DNA from: Furcasterigmium furcatum
Taxonomy: Eukaryota; Ascomycota; Sordariomycetes; Glomerellales; Plectosphaerellaceae
Direction of reading: 5' to 3'
DNA length: 64,000 nt
NCBI GenBank assembly: GCA_001599815.1
Contig: BCIA01000002.1
Location: 2,639,626-2,703,625, forward strand
Every line of letters starts with the position of its first letter. Positions within the stretch are counted from its first letter, which is position 1. Positions 11,327-21,887 of the stretch are shown here, piece by piece. A program made the position numbers and the translations under genes. The notes under the pieces are model-generated. The model saw only the letters and a program-made list of their open reading frames with translations, made no database searches and had not been told where the DNA came from.

Positions 11327-13124
11327 TTTCTTTTGGACGGGCGGGCAGGGACCTTCGGATCGGCCGTGGGGGGGTGAGAGGTCAGAGTCCGAGCAGAGGT
11401 TGGAGAACTAGGTAAGGAATGTTTCGAGTCCTGACGCAATGACGACGACGGCAACAGGCGAGAGAGCTGGCGACGGGACGAGCTAGAGGGCGGACTAATG
11501 CGGTCATAGGCCAAGTTCCTAGTACTAGTAGTCTGACCTTCCTGGGGAACAACGCGCAGCTCGCTAGTGTTGTGCACCACCACCACCAATGCCAGTGCTA
11601 GGGGATTGAATGGGACTCGTGAGGTACCTCGAGGCAGCCGGGCGAAGGGTCGGAGGGGAGGCGAGGATGTCCCCCGCTGACCAAGTCGAGACGAAGTATT
11701 CGGGATGTTCCAGATCCGGGGCGCCTTCTGCGGATCGGGCGACTCAATTGGCTCTGGAAGAGCTGAACGATGGATGCTGGGCAGCTCTCGGCCGGCGCGG
11801 ATCTGGTTCAGCCCTCGTTGTTGGGATATACCCAGCCAGGTTCTGTTCAGAGTTATTCGCAGGACCTGGTCGGGGGTCGTGATGGTTCGGATACCGCCAA
11901 AATGAGTGTCAGCAGCGAACAAGAAGTGGGAATGGAGGCAGGAGGGGAAGCAGTTTGTTGAAGGGCGACAGGACAGGAGGAGGAGATCAATGGAACCTGG
12001 AAGCGCAACAAGTCCCATTTCCCTGAAGATGGGTTCACTGCCCGCCCGAGGCGAGGTGGGATCCAGCAAGCGGGGGGGGGCGGCAGCAGCACAGGCTTCG
12101 GGTCACCCAACCGCACAGCGGCCTCCAATGTCCCGGGGTATGGAGCCCTCCAACCCACCTAGTTAGGGGGCAAGGATCCTCACCTCATGTTGGTGTTGCC
12201 GTTCTTGATGCCAGGACGACTTTCCCAGAGCCGATTGTCCACAAGCCTGGAATTAGGATCGTCTACGTGTACGTGCTTCCCCGTTGCCCGTCTACTAAAT
12301 CGAGTTTTGAGATCTACCTGCTAGGTATGTTCAACAACCCCGCCGCATACAATGTCCCGTCGTGTCTCGCGTCAGCCCACACAGGCCCGCGCACGTCGCC
12401 GACTGTACGCCGCTTCGACCATCTCACAATCAGCTGCCACGAGGAAAGAAGGAACGGCACCTCAGTGGAAACCTGCCGCAAGTCACATCCAAGCCGGCAT
12501 CTTGGTGCCAACAACAGCCCCCGAGTTGGCGCGTCCCCCTTTTCCCATCCATTGATATCCTTCCATCTCAGCGGGATGACGTAGTTACCCTCACCCCACT
12601 GCACTCACTTACGTTCCTATCCCTGTTCAGCTGGGCGGTGGGATTGGAACTCAACCTTCCCTGCCCCAGGACCCCTATTGCCTACTCAAGTTGTCCATGG
12701 ACAGCGGAAACACCTAGGATCCAGGGCAATACGCGGGAATCCAAGCCGTGATGCCTCCAGAAGTGTCTTCCCCTTCACGGTGACCACGCCTAATGGACGA
12801 ACAAGAAGTCAATGTCACTTTCACTCGCCAGTCTCGCCTACCTCTCGTCCCACGTCCCCATGCTGTCACCATCCTTCATCATCTCGCCGCAAACTGCGAT
12901 CGTCGACACACCGCGCGCCGCCCGCCTTCCGGCTCCAACGCGCCGGTCCACTTGGCGCTCGGCACCACGATGCCCCCGATGATCTTCGGGCACGATCTGA
13001 TTGCCCAACTCTCAGCCAGTTGACGGAGGGTCGTCATCGGACGGCCTTGGTCGGCAATGCGTGTATTATTACTCCTCTATCTGCTCAACCCCAGCAATTC
13101 TATGATAGAGTGTCCAAACAGGTA

Positions 13125-13126
<2 letters not shown>

Positions 13127-13162
<36 letters not shown>
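13127..13162 (+). repeat. 36-base C homopolymer (G-run on the - strand)
   Basis: An uninterrupted run of 36 cytosines follows the donor-like sequence AAACAG/GTAAA. A run of this length can adopt i-motif or, on the other strand, G-quadruplex structure. It is also prone to length error in sequencing and assembly. Confidence 0.9.
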
Positions 13163-13163
<1 letters not shown>

Positions 13164-13226
13164 TCCGCGATGCCCTCCCCGGCCACCTCCTCTATGACCC
13201 CCTCGGAACCCAGAGCTGGGCGGCGG

Positions 13227-13242
13227 CCCCCCCCCCCCCCCC
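13227..13242 (+). repeat. 16-base C homopolymer
   Basis: A second uninterrupted C run lies 64 bases after the 36-base run and ends in an acceptor-like CCAG at 13241-13244. Together the two runs bracket a 123-base segment with intron-like ends. Confidence 0.9.
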
Positions 13243-13666
13243 AGAATTCACATGTCCTCGTGGATCCGCTGGCACCGAGCACCCAGGCGGCCTCACAGTA
13301 CTTGTAGCTTACCCCTGATCAGTAATAGTGTGATTCGGCATGTTCACCGTCCAGCTGCAAGAGCCCAGTGCTCCGAGTAAGTACGTTTGAGCCTGCGGGG
13401 ACGCATGCTCTCCTAGGTAGGTTAGGCCGTCTCGGACCGTGGCACGAAAAGAACAAATAAATGCCTTGATAAAAGTAACTCATGCCGCAACGCCCTGCTA
13501 TGCGCCGATGATCCCTTTAGAATTATTGAAAAGTCCCCGTGTCCCAGGCTGCACACATGCCTCTGCACAGGCCGAGGGCCGGACGACGACGCTTCGAGGT
13601 GTCTCTCGTTCTGATGTTCCCGAGAGCCTGCTCCGTGCTGCTCGGCCGCCCAGTCTGGAGCACTGA

Positions 13667-15318
13667 TTATTTCTCCGGCGACGACTCGTCCGTGACTGAT
13701 TCCGCCGTGGCCTGTCGCAGCTTCGCCCCCCGCCTCGGCGGTGGTGCTTTCGGCGGCGTCCTCTTCCCATTGATATGCACGATCGGCACTTGCATCTGTG
13801 CAAACGGCAGTCCGTGCCTGTGCTTTGGCACCTCGGGGCCGACCCTCTTAGGTTTCGGAGCCTCGCCCTCGGTCCCTGAGCCGGCTCCGGGTTCCTCACC
13901 ATGGGGCTTCGGTCCTTCGGCCTTCCGGCTCGGTGTCAGCACCCCTGGCTTCTCCATCACTGCTGCTACATCCACGACACTAACGCTGCTCGCCGCCTGC
14001 GAGCGTGACAGGCTGATGCCCAGGAACTTGCGCGCCACCTCGACCTCGCCCGAAGTCTCGCCCTCGACGAGCCATTTGACCTTGGACACGCGTTCGACAA
14101 GTCGCAGTGTCGTCTCGTCCGCCGGTGCAAAGTGTGAGTTGCCAAAGCCGCCGAGGATCCGGAGGACCTTGAGGATCTCGTCGCGTTTGTAGTGCGGCGG
14201 TTGGCTGAGCTGGGTATGTGCTAGGAGGGGGTATAGAACCCGAAGATACGTATGGCGCAGCGAGATCTTCTCGTCTGGTAGGTCCATGAGGTTTCTGATG
14301 ATCACATCCAGTAGAACCTTGAGATCGTTTGTGTAGAAGTACTCGTACGTTGTCCTGGAAGTGAATAGCAGGTACAAGAGCTTCAATATGAGAAGCTGGA
14401 GGGATGTCTCCGTCTCGCGGTTGAGGAGGAGGATGATATTCTCCCCAAAGGTGCGAAAGGAATCGCCGTGCAGGCTGAGGCACTTCATAACCCGGTTGGT
14501 TAGCGGCGCTGTTGGTGATAGCGGATCTGCGTTAGTTGTAGACGCCAGCATGTATTGTTCGTTCAACACCAGCTATCAATAATGTCAGCGAGGGCCGTAT
14601 TCTAGGGGCAGGGGCAACGGACAAGGACTCGGATGACGGGGTAGTGGTAGGGATCGTGCGCATCGTTGGACAACTCTTCGATGATTTGGAAGAGGTAGTG
14701 AATAAAGCCATCGTCGACTTGCAGCAAGTCCTCTGCCCTCAGCCTTTCCACGCGGGACATCTCGTACATCAGTTCCAGAAGTAAGCGGTGCAGCCTGGGA
14801 TCCGCCTCTTTACGGCCATTAAGCAGCTCCAGTAGTCGGGGGAAGCAGGCCTCTCCAACCATATTGTTAAACACGGACTCGTCATCTCGGCCGTTCAGCA
14901 GTAGAAAACACGCGATGACGTGGAGCGACCCGGGCTCGTCTTCCTGCAACAGGCTGTATACGATCTGCGTGCGGACATAGTCCTTATTCTCGACGAATAT
15001 CTTGCTCGATAGCAGCTTCTGTGCGCACGCGGCGACGCCGTTCTCGTTTTCGCAGAACTTGTCTCTGAACATGGAGGCGAGATAGAGCCATGACCGCAGC
15101 GTCTCGTCGATCAGATCGTGGGATTGGAATTGTGTGGCAACGACGTCGTCGAGTTCTACAGCCGGCGTGGAATCGTTAGCTTGTATCCGGCGCGGACGCA
15201 GTCCAACCAAGCAAGCACAGGGCTGCGCGGTCTCGGTACTCGGAAATTGTGGCGGGGACATACCCTCGAAGAATTGCTGCGGTGTCTCGAGAGACTGGTA
15301 GACGTCGTAGTCGGCCAT
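13667..15318 (-). CDS. LDB17: SPIN90/Ldb17/Dip1-family leucine-rich protein (DUF2013), Arp2/3 activator-like
   Basis: Three exons on the - strand (15318-15240, 15155-14623, 14572-13667) encode 505 aa. The core from VVATQFQSHDLIDETLRSWL to about residue 370 is an all-helical leucine-rich domain. It includes PVIRVL-LVLNEQYML across the second splice and SLRHTYLRVLYPLLAHTQL. It matches the SPIN90/Ldb17 (DUF2013) family. Fission yeast Dip1 in this family activates Arp2/3 complex without a pre-existing filament, and budding yeast Ldb17 acts at endocytic actin patches. The C-terminal 130 residues are Pro/Lys-rich (PPKAPPPRRGAK), suggesting SH3 partners. Intron 1 is 84 nt and stays open if retained, but a CTAAC branch and TAG acceptor support splicing. 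Intron 2 is 50 nt with donor GTCCGT. Confidence 0.85.
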
Positions 15319-15992
15319 GACGTTCAGTCACGCTCCGTGCGGGCCCGAGTGAGCAAGAGTGATGGTGTTGCTTCGTCTCGACCCTCGGCATCACCGTCTT
15401 CTGCAACTGGCGCGATCGCCTAGACGGGAACCAGTGTTCGTGGAGCCAGCAAGAAGAATTGATACTGGGTGGTGGGTTGGGAGGTTGTAGTTGCGGGATC
15501 ACGACTTGCCTCGTTCTACTTGCAGGCGAAGCAGGCGAAGCTGGTCTGCTGGGGAGGGATGCAAGTTGGGGAAACTGTGGGGTTGCCGCCCTGAGTGGGG
15601 GAGCTAGTAAATAGCGGTAGTACCTACCCAATTACGTAGTAGCAGAACTCAAGGCATCTTGACCTGCGCCATGCCAACTGCCAACCTGCCTGGTTCCCGG
15701 TGGTGTTGATGCCCACCAAGGAAGGACCTACTCGGAATTACCTAAGGTAGGTAGCCCAGAGGATCAGACATCAAATCTCGGGCTGACAACAAGCATTAGA
15801 CACGTCCCGGGCCTTCAAGTGTACCTCCGTCTGTGGTCTCCAATGTGCTGTATGTATATGCCAATCAGTGCCAGCCCGCGCCAGACAAATCAGAAACAAA
15901 AACACATGTCATCTCAGACTCCTCCTGTTCACCAACGCCCACTCAATGAACGCCAGAAGCTGGACAAACAGCACCCAGAGAATATTTCCCTC
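15319..15992. other. Spacer between the Ldb17 and PDAT genes
   Basis: This 674-base spacer holds the promoter of the Ldb17-type gene and the 3' flank of PDAT, both on the - strand. It includes CCTAAGGTAGGTAG-type motifs near 15741-15755. No gene is supported. Confidence 0.55.
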
Positions 15993-17959
15993 CTAGGAAT
16001 CCCCTTTTCGCTGCCCATGGACCCCGTCGTTTTCCTCGAACACCTTGACCTTCCTTGCATAGTTCCGAATGTTGCTCACAACATAATCGGTGATGGTATG
16101 CCCCTCGCCAGCCGCCACCCTCAAAATGAGCTCATTCAGGTTCTGGCGACCCAGGATATCGACGTGATCGGCCGTCTTGGCTCCTCCCCGCGGGTTAAAT
16201 CGGTCCGGCTCATGAGGCATCTCAACGACTGTGATTTGGGTGCCTGCCGGGTTGTATCTCTTGAGGCGCCATCCCTGGTTGCACATGTAACCGGTGCTGA
16301 GGAGATTGACCGTCCCATCTCCCTCGCCCATTCGCACGCCATGGTCGACCTCGCCCTCCGTCAGCGCCGTGTCGATGGTAATGTTGATGCCTGTCATAAG
16401 GGGCATCTCTGGGGAGCGGTAATAGTAGTTGCGCTCGGTTGGCTTGCCGACCCCGTAGAAACAGAAAATCTTCAGATTGGGCGCCAGGGGCAGCCTCGTC
16501 TCCAGAGGATTGATCCATTTCCGGGCGTCCTTTTCGTTGGCCTCGACCTCGGCCATGGTATGGGCCACTCCATGAGAGTAGCTCCCCTTGACTTGATCCT
16601 GATACCAATCCTCCGTGGTGTTGAAGAGGTACTCCAAGGCTGCGTCGACGGTAAGATTGCGTGCCGGAACGGTCCAGTTTGTACCCTGCCGGAAATTGAT
16701 GAGGTTGCCAAAAGACCCGTTCTGGCCTGGCAGATCGTCTGGCGCCCACGTCGCATTCCCCCAGACTGCGTTGCCGCCAAGAGGAAGCATCGACGAGATG
16801 CCCGGCATAGCACGGAATAGCTCTGCCCTCTCCTCCCTGCTGAGAAACTTTTCGAGTCCCGAGACGGCAAAGGCGTTGAGCTGCGCCGTATCGCGCATCT
16901 CACCAGACAGCACGGCCGTTAGGTCCTTCACCGCGCCCAGCATGCATCCACTGACATTGATCCAGGCCTCGATATGCTGGTCGACCCAGTCATCGCCGCC
17001 TCGGCCACCAGAGGGGGAAGCTACCCAGTGGAAAAAGTAGAACAGCACCTGCCCACCCATGCTGTGCGAGGTCAACACCACCTTTCGCCCTGACAGAGTG
17101 TGGGCCATCTCGATTTGGGACTTCAGGCGCGTGAAGTATTGGTCGCGAACCTCCAGGTTGGGGTATGACAAACGCCAGTCGTAGGCAGCCGTAAAGGAGT
17201 TGGTGGGATCGTAGCCGATGGAGGCCAGGTTTTCAAAGATCTTGTTCCAGATCCAATATCCCGTGATGAAGAAGTCGGTGGCATCAAACCCCTGCGCCGC
17301 TCGTAGCTTGACCAGAGGCGGGTCAAGGCCCGTCTGCTTGTCCAGCATGATGTGTCTCTTCCAGTTCTCTTTATCCATGACGAGAGCGCGCATCATGCTC
17401 CAACTGCCCCAGAGTCGCTTTCGGAAATAGGGTCTCGAGATGTTGGCTGTTCCCCAGGATTCAAGGCCGGTGGAAATGACGCCGGGCACCATGATGATGG
17501 GATGGTGGGCTCGGAGGCCCTCGGCGCGGGCAGCCAGGCCGACGGAGAAGGCATCATAGCTGTCGACCTGGTCACGCTCTCCTTGCTGTATGATTTGACG
17601 TCAGCAAGCCGCAATGACGGATGCGGTAGCGAAAGGGGCGAGCGTACCACGAGGTCGCGGATATCGGCGACGAAGCCGGCGGGCAATACATCTAGCAAGC
17701 TATCTACGCTGATCTCGCCAATCTCAGGGAAGTCGATGAGGTCGTTGGACTTTGCGAAGAAGCCGGCAGCAACGAGGCCGAAGAGACTGCCGAGGAAGAA
17801 GATGAACGTATTGCGACGCTTTCGCGTCCTGGGCTTGTCGATATGCTTGACGACATGAACACGCTCTACCTGTTGATCGGGGGTTTCCTCTCTCTGCTGG
17901 GAGGGCTCGCTCTCGGAGGGCGTGTCTGTGGGCGGCACGCGACGCCGTATCCCAGACAT
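15993..17959 (-). CDS. LRO1: Phospholipid:diacylglycerol acyltransferase (PDAT)
   Basis: Two exons on the - strand (17959-17648, 17585-15993) encode 634 aa. PDAT moves an acyl chain from a phospholipid to diacylglycerol to make triacylglycerol in the ER. A basic cytosolic N-terminus with a KPRTRKRRN patch precedes one membrane anchor at about residues 51-69. The lumenal domain is of the LCAT type. The catalytic triad is visible: Ser279 in TSHSMGG, Asp527 in GEGDGTVNLLS and His578 in TADHVDILG. Tryptophan- and cysteine-bearing lid elements and several N-glycosylation sequons are present. The start at 17959 (MSGIRRRVPP) is the first plausible ATG in frame. An upstream in-frame ATG at 18040 would add 27 Pro-rich residues. 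The intron is 62 nt with donor GTACGC. Confidence 0.95.
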
Positions 17960-19108
17960 AGTTATGGACTCGGAAATATCGACATGGGATGGCGCTCGGG
18001 GGGGGGGGCTTGGGTCGGGGGGTCGGTGATACGCAAGCAAGGTCGGTGACGGGAGGTGAGCGTGGCGACACTACCGCTGGCTTACGTAGAGTGGCAGCTT
18101 GTGCGAGCCAGGGGGATGTTTTTGATCCAGGTTAAGCCGAGATGTGGTCGTCCCCGAAGGTACGCAGTGCGGAAATCGTTTCGAGGTTCAACGCGGCGGT
18201 GATGGGGAGATCGAGCTGTGCCCTGGACTCCCTAGTATCCCGAGTCAGCCGACAGAGGTTCGTTAGCGTGCCTGGTCCCTGAGGAAGGGCCCGGGGTCCC
18301 TCGATTTCTGCGAGTGCGGTGACGTCAAACGACCAAGTGCCTGATGCTTCAAAGTACCTTACCTAGTGGAGGTCGCATTAGTACCAGGTGCCTAGGTACC
18401 TAATTACCTCCATACTTTCTACTACACTCTCTAGAGGTTCAATTTGCCCGTATCGTATATCCGTCTTGGAATCTGTTCCTGGACGAACCTCGAGGGCCGC
18501 AAGGCCGTTGCGAAGCTCAGCCAACGGCCCAGGCATTACACGTGTCGTGTACCACAGATCTCTGCAGATCCTCAGGGCAATCCGGAACATGTGATTGTCC
18601 ATTCGAATCCACTCACCTTGATGCTTTAGCGCACTGGGTACTACCAAGCCTTGCTCCCTTGAGTCGCGGGGGCTAAATCCGTCGCGGTGGATCAACTCCG
18701 TCGGGGCCGCAAAATCGTCAGCCTCTCGACAGCCGGGCACTTATTCCCTCGGTGTATCATTGATCGAGTCTTCGCTCTCCCCGCGACTTGCCAAACTTAA
18801 AACGCCCGTCTAACATCCGGGAGGGTCCATCAGCATCTGCCTCCGAGTAGGAACTTCCATGCACCGCTGTCGGTGAGGTGAGCGGGGCTGTCCCGGAAGC
18901 GCAAATTCGAACGGGGACATCCACGTCCTGCCCGGCTGTCTACAGCGGTGCTGGGACGACGGGTTCATATCCAGGGTCCGAACCTGCTTCTTTCTTTCCC
19001 TGACCACCTAGGAGGGCTGGTTCGGTCCGACCTTCAAAGTGTTCCTCGACTCTCGTCATCGCCCGCGAATTCGGTCCTCGCAACCCCGCCTCCGCCTCCG
19101 CCTCCGCC
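17960..19108. other. Divergent promoter region between PDAT and NAA30
   Basis: This 1.15-kb spacer separates two divergently transcribed genes and should hold both promoters. It contains a CCTAGGTACC motif at 18391-18400 and a short (CCTCCG)n repeat just before the NAA30 start. A 120-codon - strand frame at 18378-18740 has natural-looking composition but no recognisable family, so it is not called as a gene. Confidence 0.55.
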
Positions 19109-19708
19109 ATGGCTGAACACCACAACGACATCAGCATCATCCAGTATGACCATTTGCTTGAAGAGAGGTACCTCCCGGCCATGCGTTCTCTGATCACCGA
19201 AGGTCTGAGTGAGCCGTACAGCATCTATGTCTACCGGTACTTCCTCTGCCAATGGGGGCACCTCTGCTTCATGGTTCGTGATTCATCCTCAAGCCGAGGT
19301 CACTCAGACTTTTGACCTTGCCTCCAGGCTGTCAGCCCCGTAGACGGGTCTCTCATTGGTGTCGTCATCTGTAAACTCGAGACACACTCTTCTCACTCTC
19401 CGCCCACCCGGCGGGGCTACATCGCCATGCTCGCCGTTGCAACACCTTACCGTGGCAGGGGCATCGCAACGACCCTGGTCAAGAAGGCCATCGACGCCAT
19501 GTCTCACAGGCGAGCCGACGAAATCGTACTCGAGACCGAGGAAACAAACATCCCGGCCATGCGGCTGTACGAACAACTTGGCTTCCTCAGGTCCAAGAAA
19601 CTACACCGCTACTACCTCAACGGCAACAGCGCTTACCGCCTCGTTCTCCTCCTCAAGTCCATCGACCCCGACGCGCTCATCGAGGAACCGGGTGAGGATT
19701 TCATCTAG
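19109..19708 (+). CDS. NAA30: N-alpha-acetyltransferase 30, catalytic subunit of NatC (Mak3)
   Basis: Two exons (19109-19273, 19328-19708) encode 181 aa with a phase-0 junction. NatC acetylates N-termini that begin Met-Leu/Ile/Phe/Trp, co-translationally at the ribosome. The protein is a single GNAT domain. The acetyl-CoA loop RGRGIA is at residues 97-102 (YRGRGIATTLV). The usual Naa30 blocks IYVYRYFLCQWGHLCFMA, RGYIAMLAV, LETEETN and ALRLYEQLGF-like AMRLYEQLGF are present, followed by KKLHRYYLNGNSAYRL. Length matches the family. The start codon context is cgccATGGc. The gene converges with the DUF1917 gene 335 bases downstream. Confidence 0.95.
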
Positions 19709-20043
19709 CACCTCGGGCATCCGTAACGGCTGTTGGGGAAGGTGCCCTCGAATATCTCCCGGCCTTGGCGTACTGCGATGAGGCTGGCTTCCCCGTCGTG
19801 ACGCGATCAGCATGTTGCGCTCGTGATACGGCGATGATTATATGTTTGCTTGTTTGTTTTTGGTGGCATTGCAATGGGCGTTTGGATCATTCCATCGGCA
19901 CTAAAATTTATTCGTAACGCTTCTCAAGACTCGGTTCACAATTTCCCGGTTACTTCCCGATGATGGCCCAAATGACCCCGGAGTCAACTTCGTGCTACGT
20001 GGTGCTCTCACCACCTCCCATTCCGAATCTGCGAGCATGCGGC
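19709..20043. other. Convergent 3' spacer between NAA30 and the DUF1917 gene
   Basis: This 335-base spacer contains T/G-rich sequence near 19845-19870 that may belong to the 3' end of NAA30. No gene is supported. Confidence 0.5.
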
Positions 20044-21117
20044 TCACGACGACTTGAGGATTTCGAAAGAGCTGTACATTGAGGGTTTGATGTCCCACGT
20101 ATTCCCACCGGCGATTCCGAGATAGGTATATGCATCTATGGATGTCAGTAACAGAGTCATGGCGCCGGAATGCACGCCTACCCACCTGGCTTGTAGTAGA
20201 TGCCTCGTCCCATGGTATCGAGCACCCGCAGCTCTTTCAGCCTTCGCAGAACACGAACGACGTCCTTTCGATCCTGGAAGTCGGCGGTGTATACGCATAG
20301 AAGCCTGTCCCTCCGACCTGTGTCGTCCGATCTCGGTGCAACCTTGGCGGCGATGCCTAGCTCGTTGTTTGCCGTCGCCTTTGCCACGATTTCCCAGATC
20401 TCGTTCACTTCTTTTGGCTGGCAAAAGAGCATCCACTAATTGCATTCAGTCAGTAAGCAAACGGTGATCCGCAGAGAGGATCAAGACGCCGAACCTTGCC
20501 AGCCTTAACCTTGCATGAGACTGCAAGCATCAGAATGTCATCGACAGCTTGCTTCATCTGCTTGTTAACGTCCCGAGTGATGACGCTCGGGGCCATGCCA
20601 GACTTCTTCGTGCCCCCTACAAACTCCGCCAGGAGATGCAGCCTCTGCGTACCGCCTTCGATGAAGCTCTCGAGATGGGTTCCTTCCTCCTCGGGCGCTT
20701 CGTCTTCGTTCCCTTTGCTCTCCTGGTTCCGGGCCGAAGCCTTGGACTCCCGCGCGATGTACGGGTTACAGATGAATATCCACGGGCACTGCGCAGTCGC
20801 CTCGGTCGTCTCCGGAGGCAGGCGCTTGAAGAAGGCATGCAGGGTTTCGGTTAGCTGCCAGGCGTAGGGGACGTTGGCATACGGGTTGTGCAGCTTTGGA
20901 GCGTTGGGACTCGGCCGTTGCCGCCTCTTCTCTTCCGTGGTGATGTGAGCGGAGGGCTTCCAGTCACGACCCGCTTGCGAGGCCTTGAGGTTGTCGACAC
21001 GAGCTCGTAGCTCCGCAACCATGTCGTCGTCGCCTGCGTATAATTGTCAGTGCAGAAGAGGAGAAAGCAACGGTGGGAAGCACCGTAAAAGTCGGAGTCG
21101 GAGTCATCCGGGGCCAT
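20044..21117 (-). CDS. DUF1917 (BLES03/C11orf68-like) protein of unknown function
   Basis: Four exons on the - strand (21117-21084, 21033-20495, 20435-20186, 20135-20044) encode 304 aa with consistent phases. The family resemblance rests on CPWIFICNPY, WMLFCQPKEVNEIWEIVA, LGIAAKVAPR, RLLCVYTADFQDRKDVVRVL, IYYKPDAYTYLGI and the ending WDIKPSMYSSFEIL. These match the DUF1917/BLES03 family as I remember it. Human BLES03 has an eIF4E-like fold, but the biochemical role is not established to my knowledge. The N-terminus is acidic (MAPDDSDSDFYGDDD) and residues 110-135 are a low-complexity acidic insert. Donor 1 is GTGCTT, which is unusual. The alternative is a slightly different short first exon. 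Confidence 0.8.
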
Positions 21118-21887
21118 GCTTGCTCTTTGGTGCATCATTCCGATATGTTGAAATATGCTGCGTGCTGCTGTTGGTGCGCGGTTCGGCTGTGGAGAGTGTT
21201 GACGGTGAGGTGGGTTGGAAGATGGGGGAAGCTGCCAGGTCCCTTACCTCTCCTCCAAGCACACTAGGTAATTGCCTACGGCAAAGAAGGAGCGGAAGAA
21301 GAAGAAGAAAGGCGGGAGACCTGACCATCACAACGACAAGGGTGCCTGTCTTGCCGGTACCCTTCCGATTGGGACCCGGCCCATATGTGCTTCGAAGTGG
21401 TTGAAAACCCCCCGGCCGGCCTTGTCGAAAAGGTGACTTCAGGATTCCAGGGGCGGCGCAAAACAGAAAGAAGGCGCGGATCGAACTTCGGAAATGACAT
21501 CGAGGAACCACGACTTGGTCCTGCCCGCCTGAAGTATCGCACCGAATTCAACTCTAGCGGCGACAGGTCAACAAAACCCACCTCCCTCTGTGCTGTACTG
21601 CTTACTTACCCAGTTAGTAGATGACTCGATGTAAGTCATTTCGATTTTCCGAGGCTTTGATCTGCATGTAGTCAGGGTGGTCCCTCCGGCCATGCTCGAC
21701 GCCTTCAATCGGGGACGGCTCGGCCCGCTAAATTGTGGCCACGCAAAACTCTCAAGGACCGTGACCTGAGGTGAGCGAATGTCTGCTTTCACCACCTCCG
21801 ACAAGACCAGCACAGCGAACGCCCCTCGACACATCGCCCAGGGGAGATCCCACCAAGCATATTATACCCAGCAACAGACGTCTCGCC
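21118..21887. other. Divergent promoter between the DUF1917 gene and DPH7
   Basis: This 770-base spacer must hold both promoters. The open frame of DPH7 extends upstream to a GTG at 21771 but has no in-frame ATG before 21888. No other gene is supported. Confidence 0.55.

Larger units (their letters stand above)
11327..13666. other. Long spacer upstream of SLM1 and downstream of the Ldb17 gene, with poly-C tracts
   Basis: This 2.3-kb stretch holds the promoter and leader of SLM1 and the 3' flank of the next - strand gene. Several overlapping open frames look like composition effects. Near 13122-13244 a donor-like GTAAAC, two long C homopolymers and an acceptor-like CCCCAG sit in an open + strand frame, so an unannotated + strand transcript is possible. 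I cannot name a product. Confidence 0.45.

Noticed and set aside
12678..13307. 209-codon + frame spanning the poly-C runs as a protein-coding gene
   Set aside because: The protein would be mostly poly-proline and low complexity with no known domain. Kept only as a possible transcript finding.
5281..17959. CHO1, SLM1 and LRO1 as a functional lipid gene cluster
   Set aside because: They are interleaved with unrelated genes (GAR1, LDB17) on both strands with separate promoters, so proximity is probably incidental.
18378..18740. 120-codon - strand frame in the PDAT/NAA30 divergent promoter
   Set aside because: Composition looks fairly natural, but there is no recognisable domain and it lies across a promoter with CCTAGGTA repeats. 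A homology search would decide.
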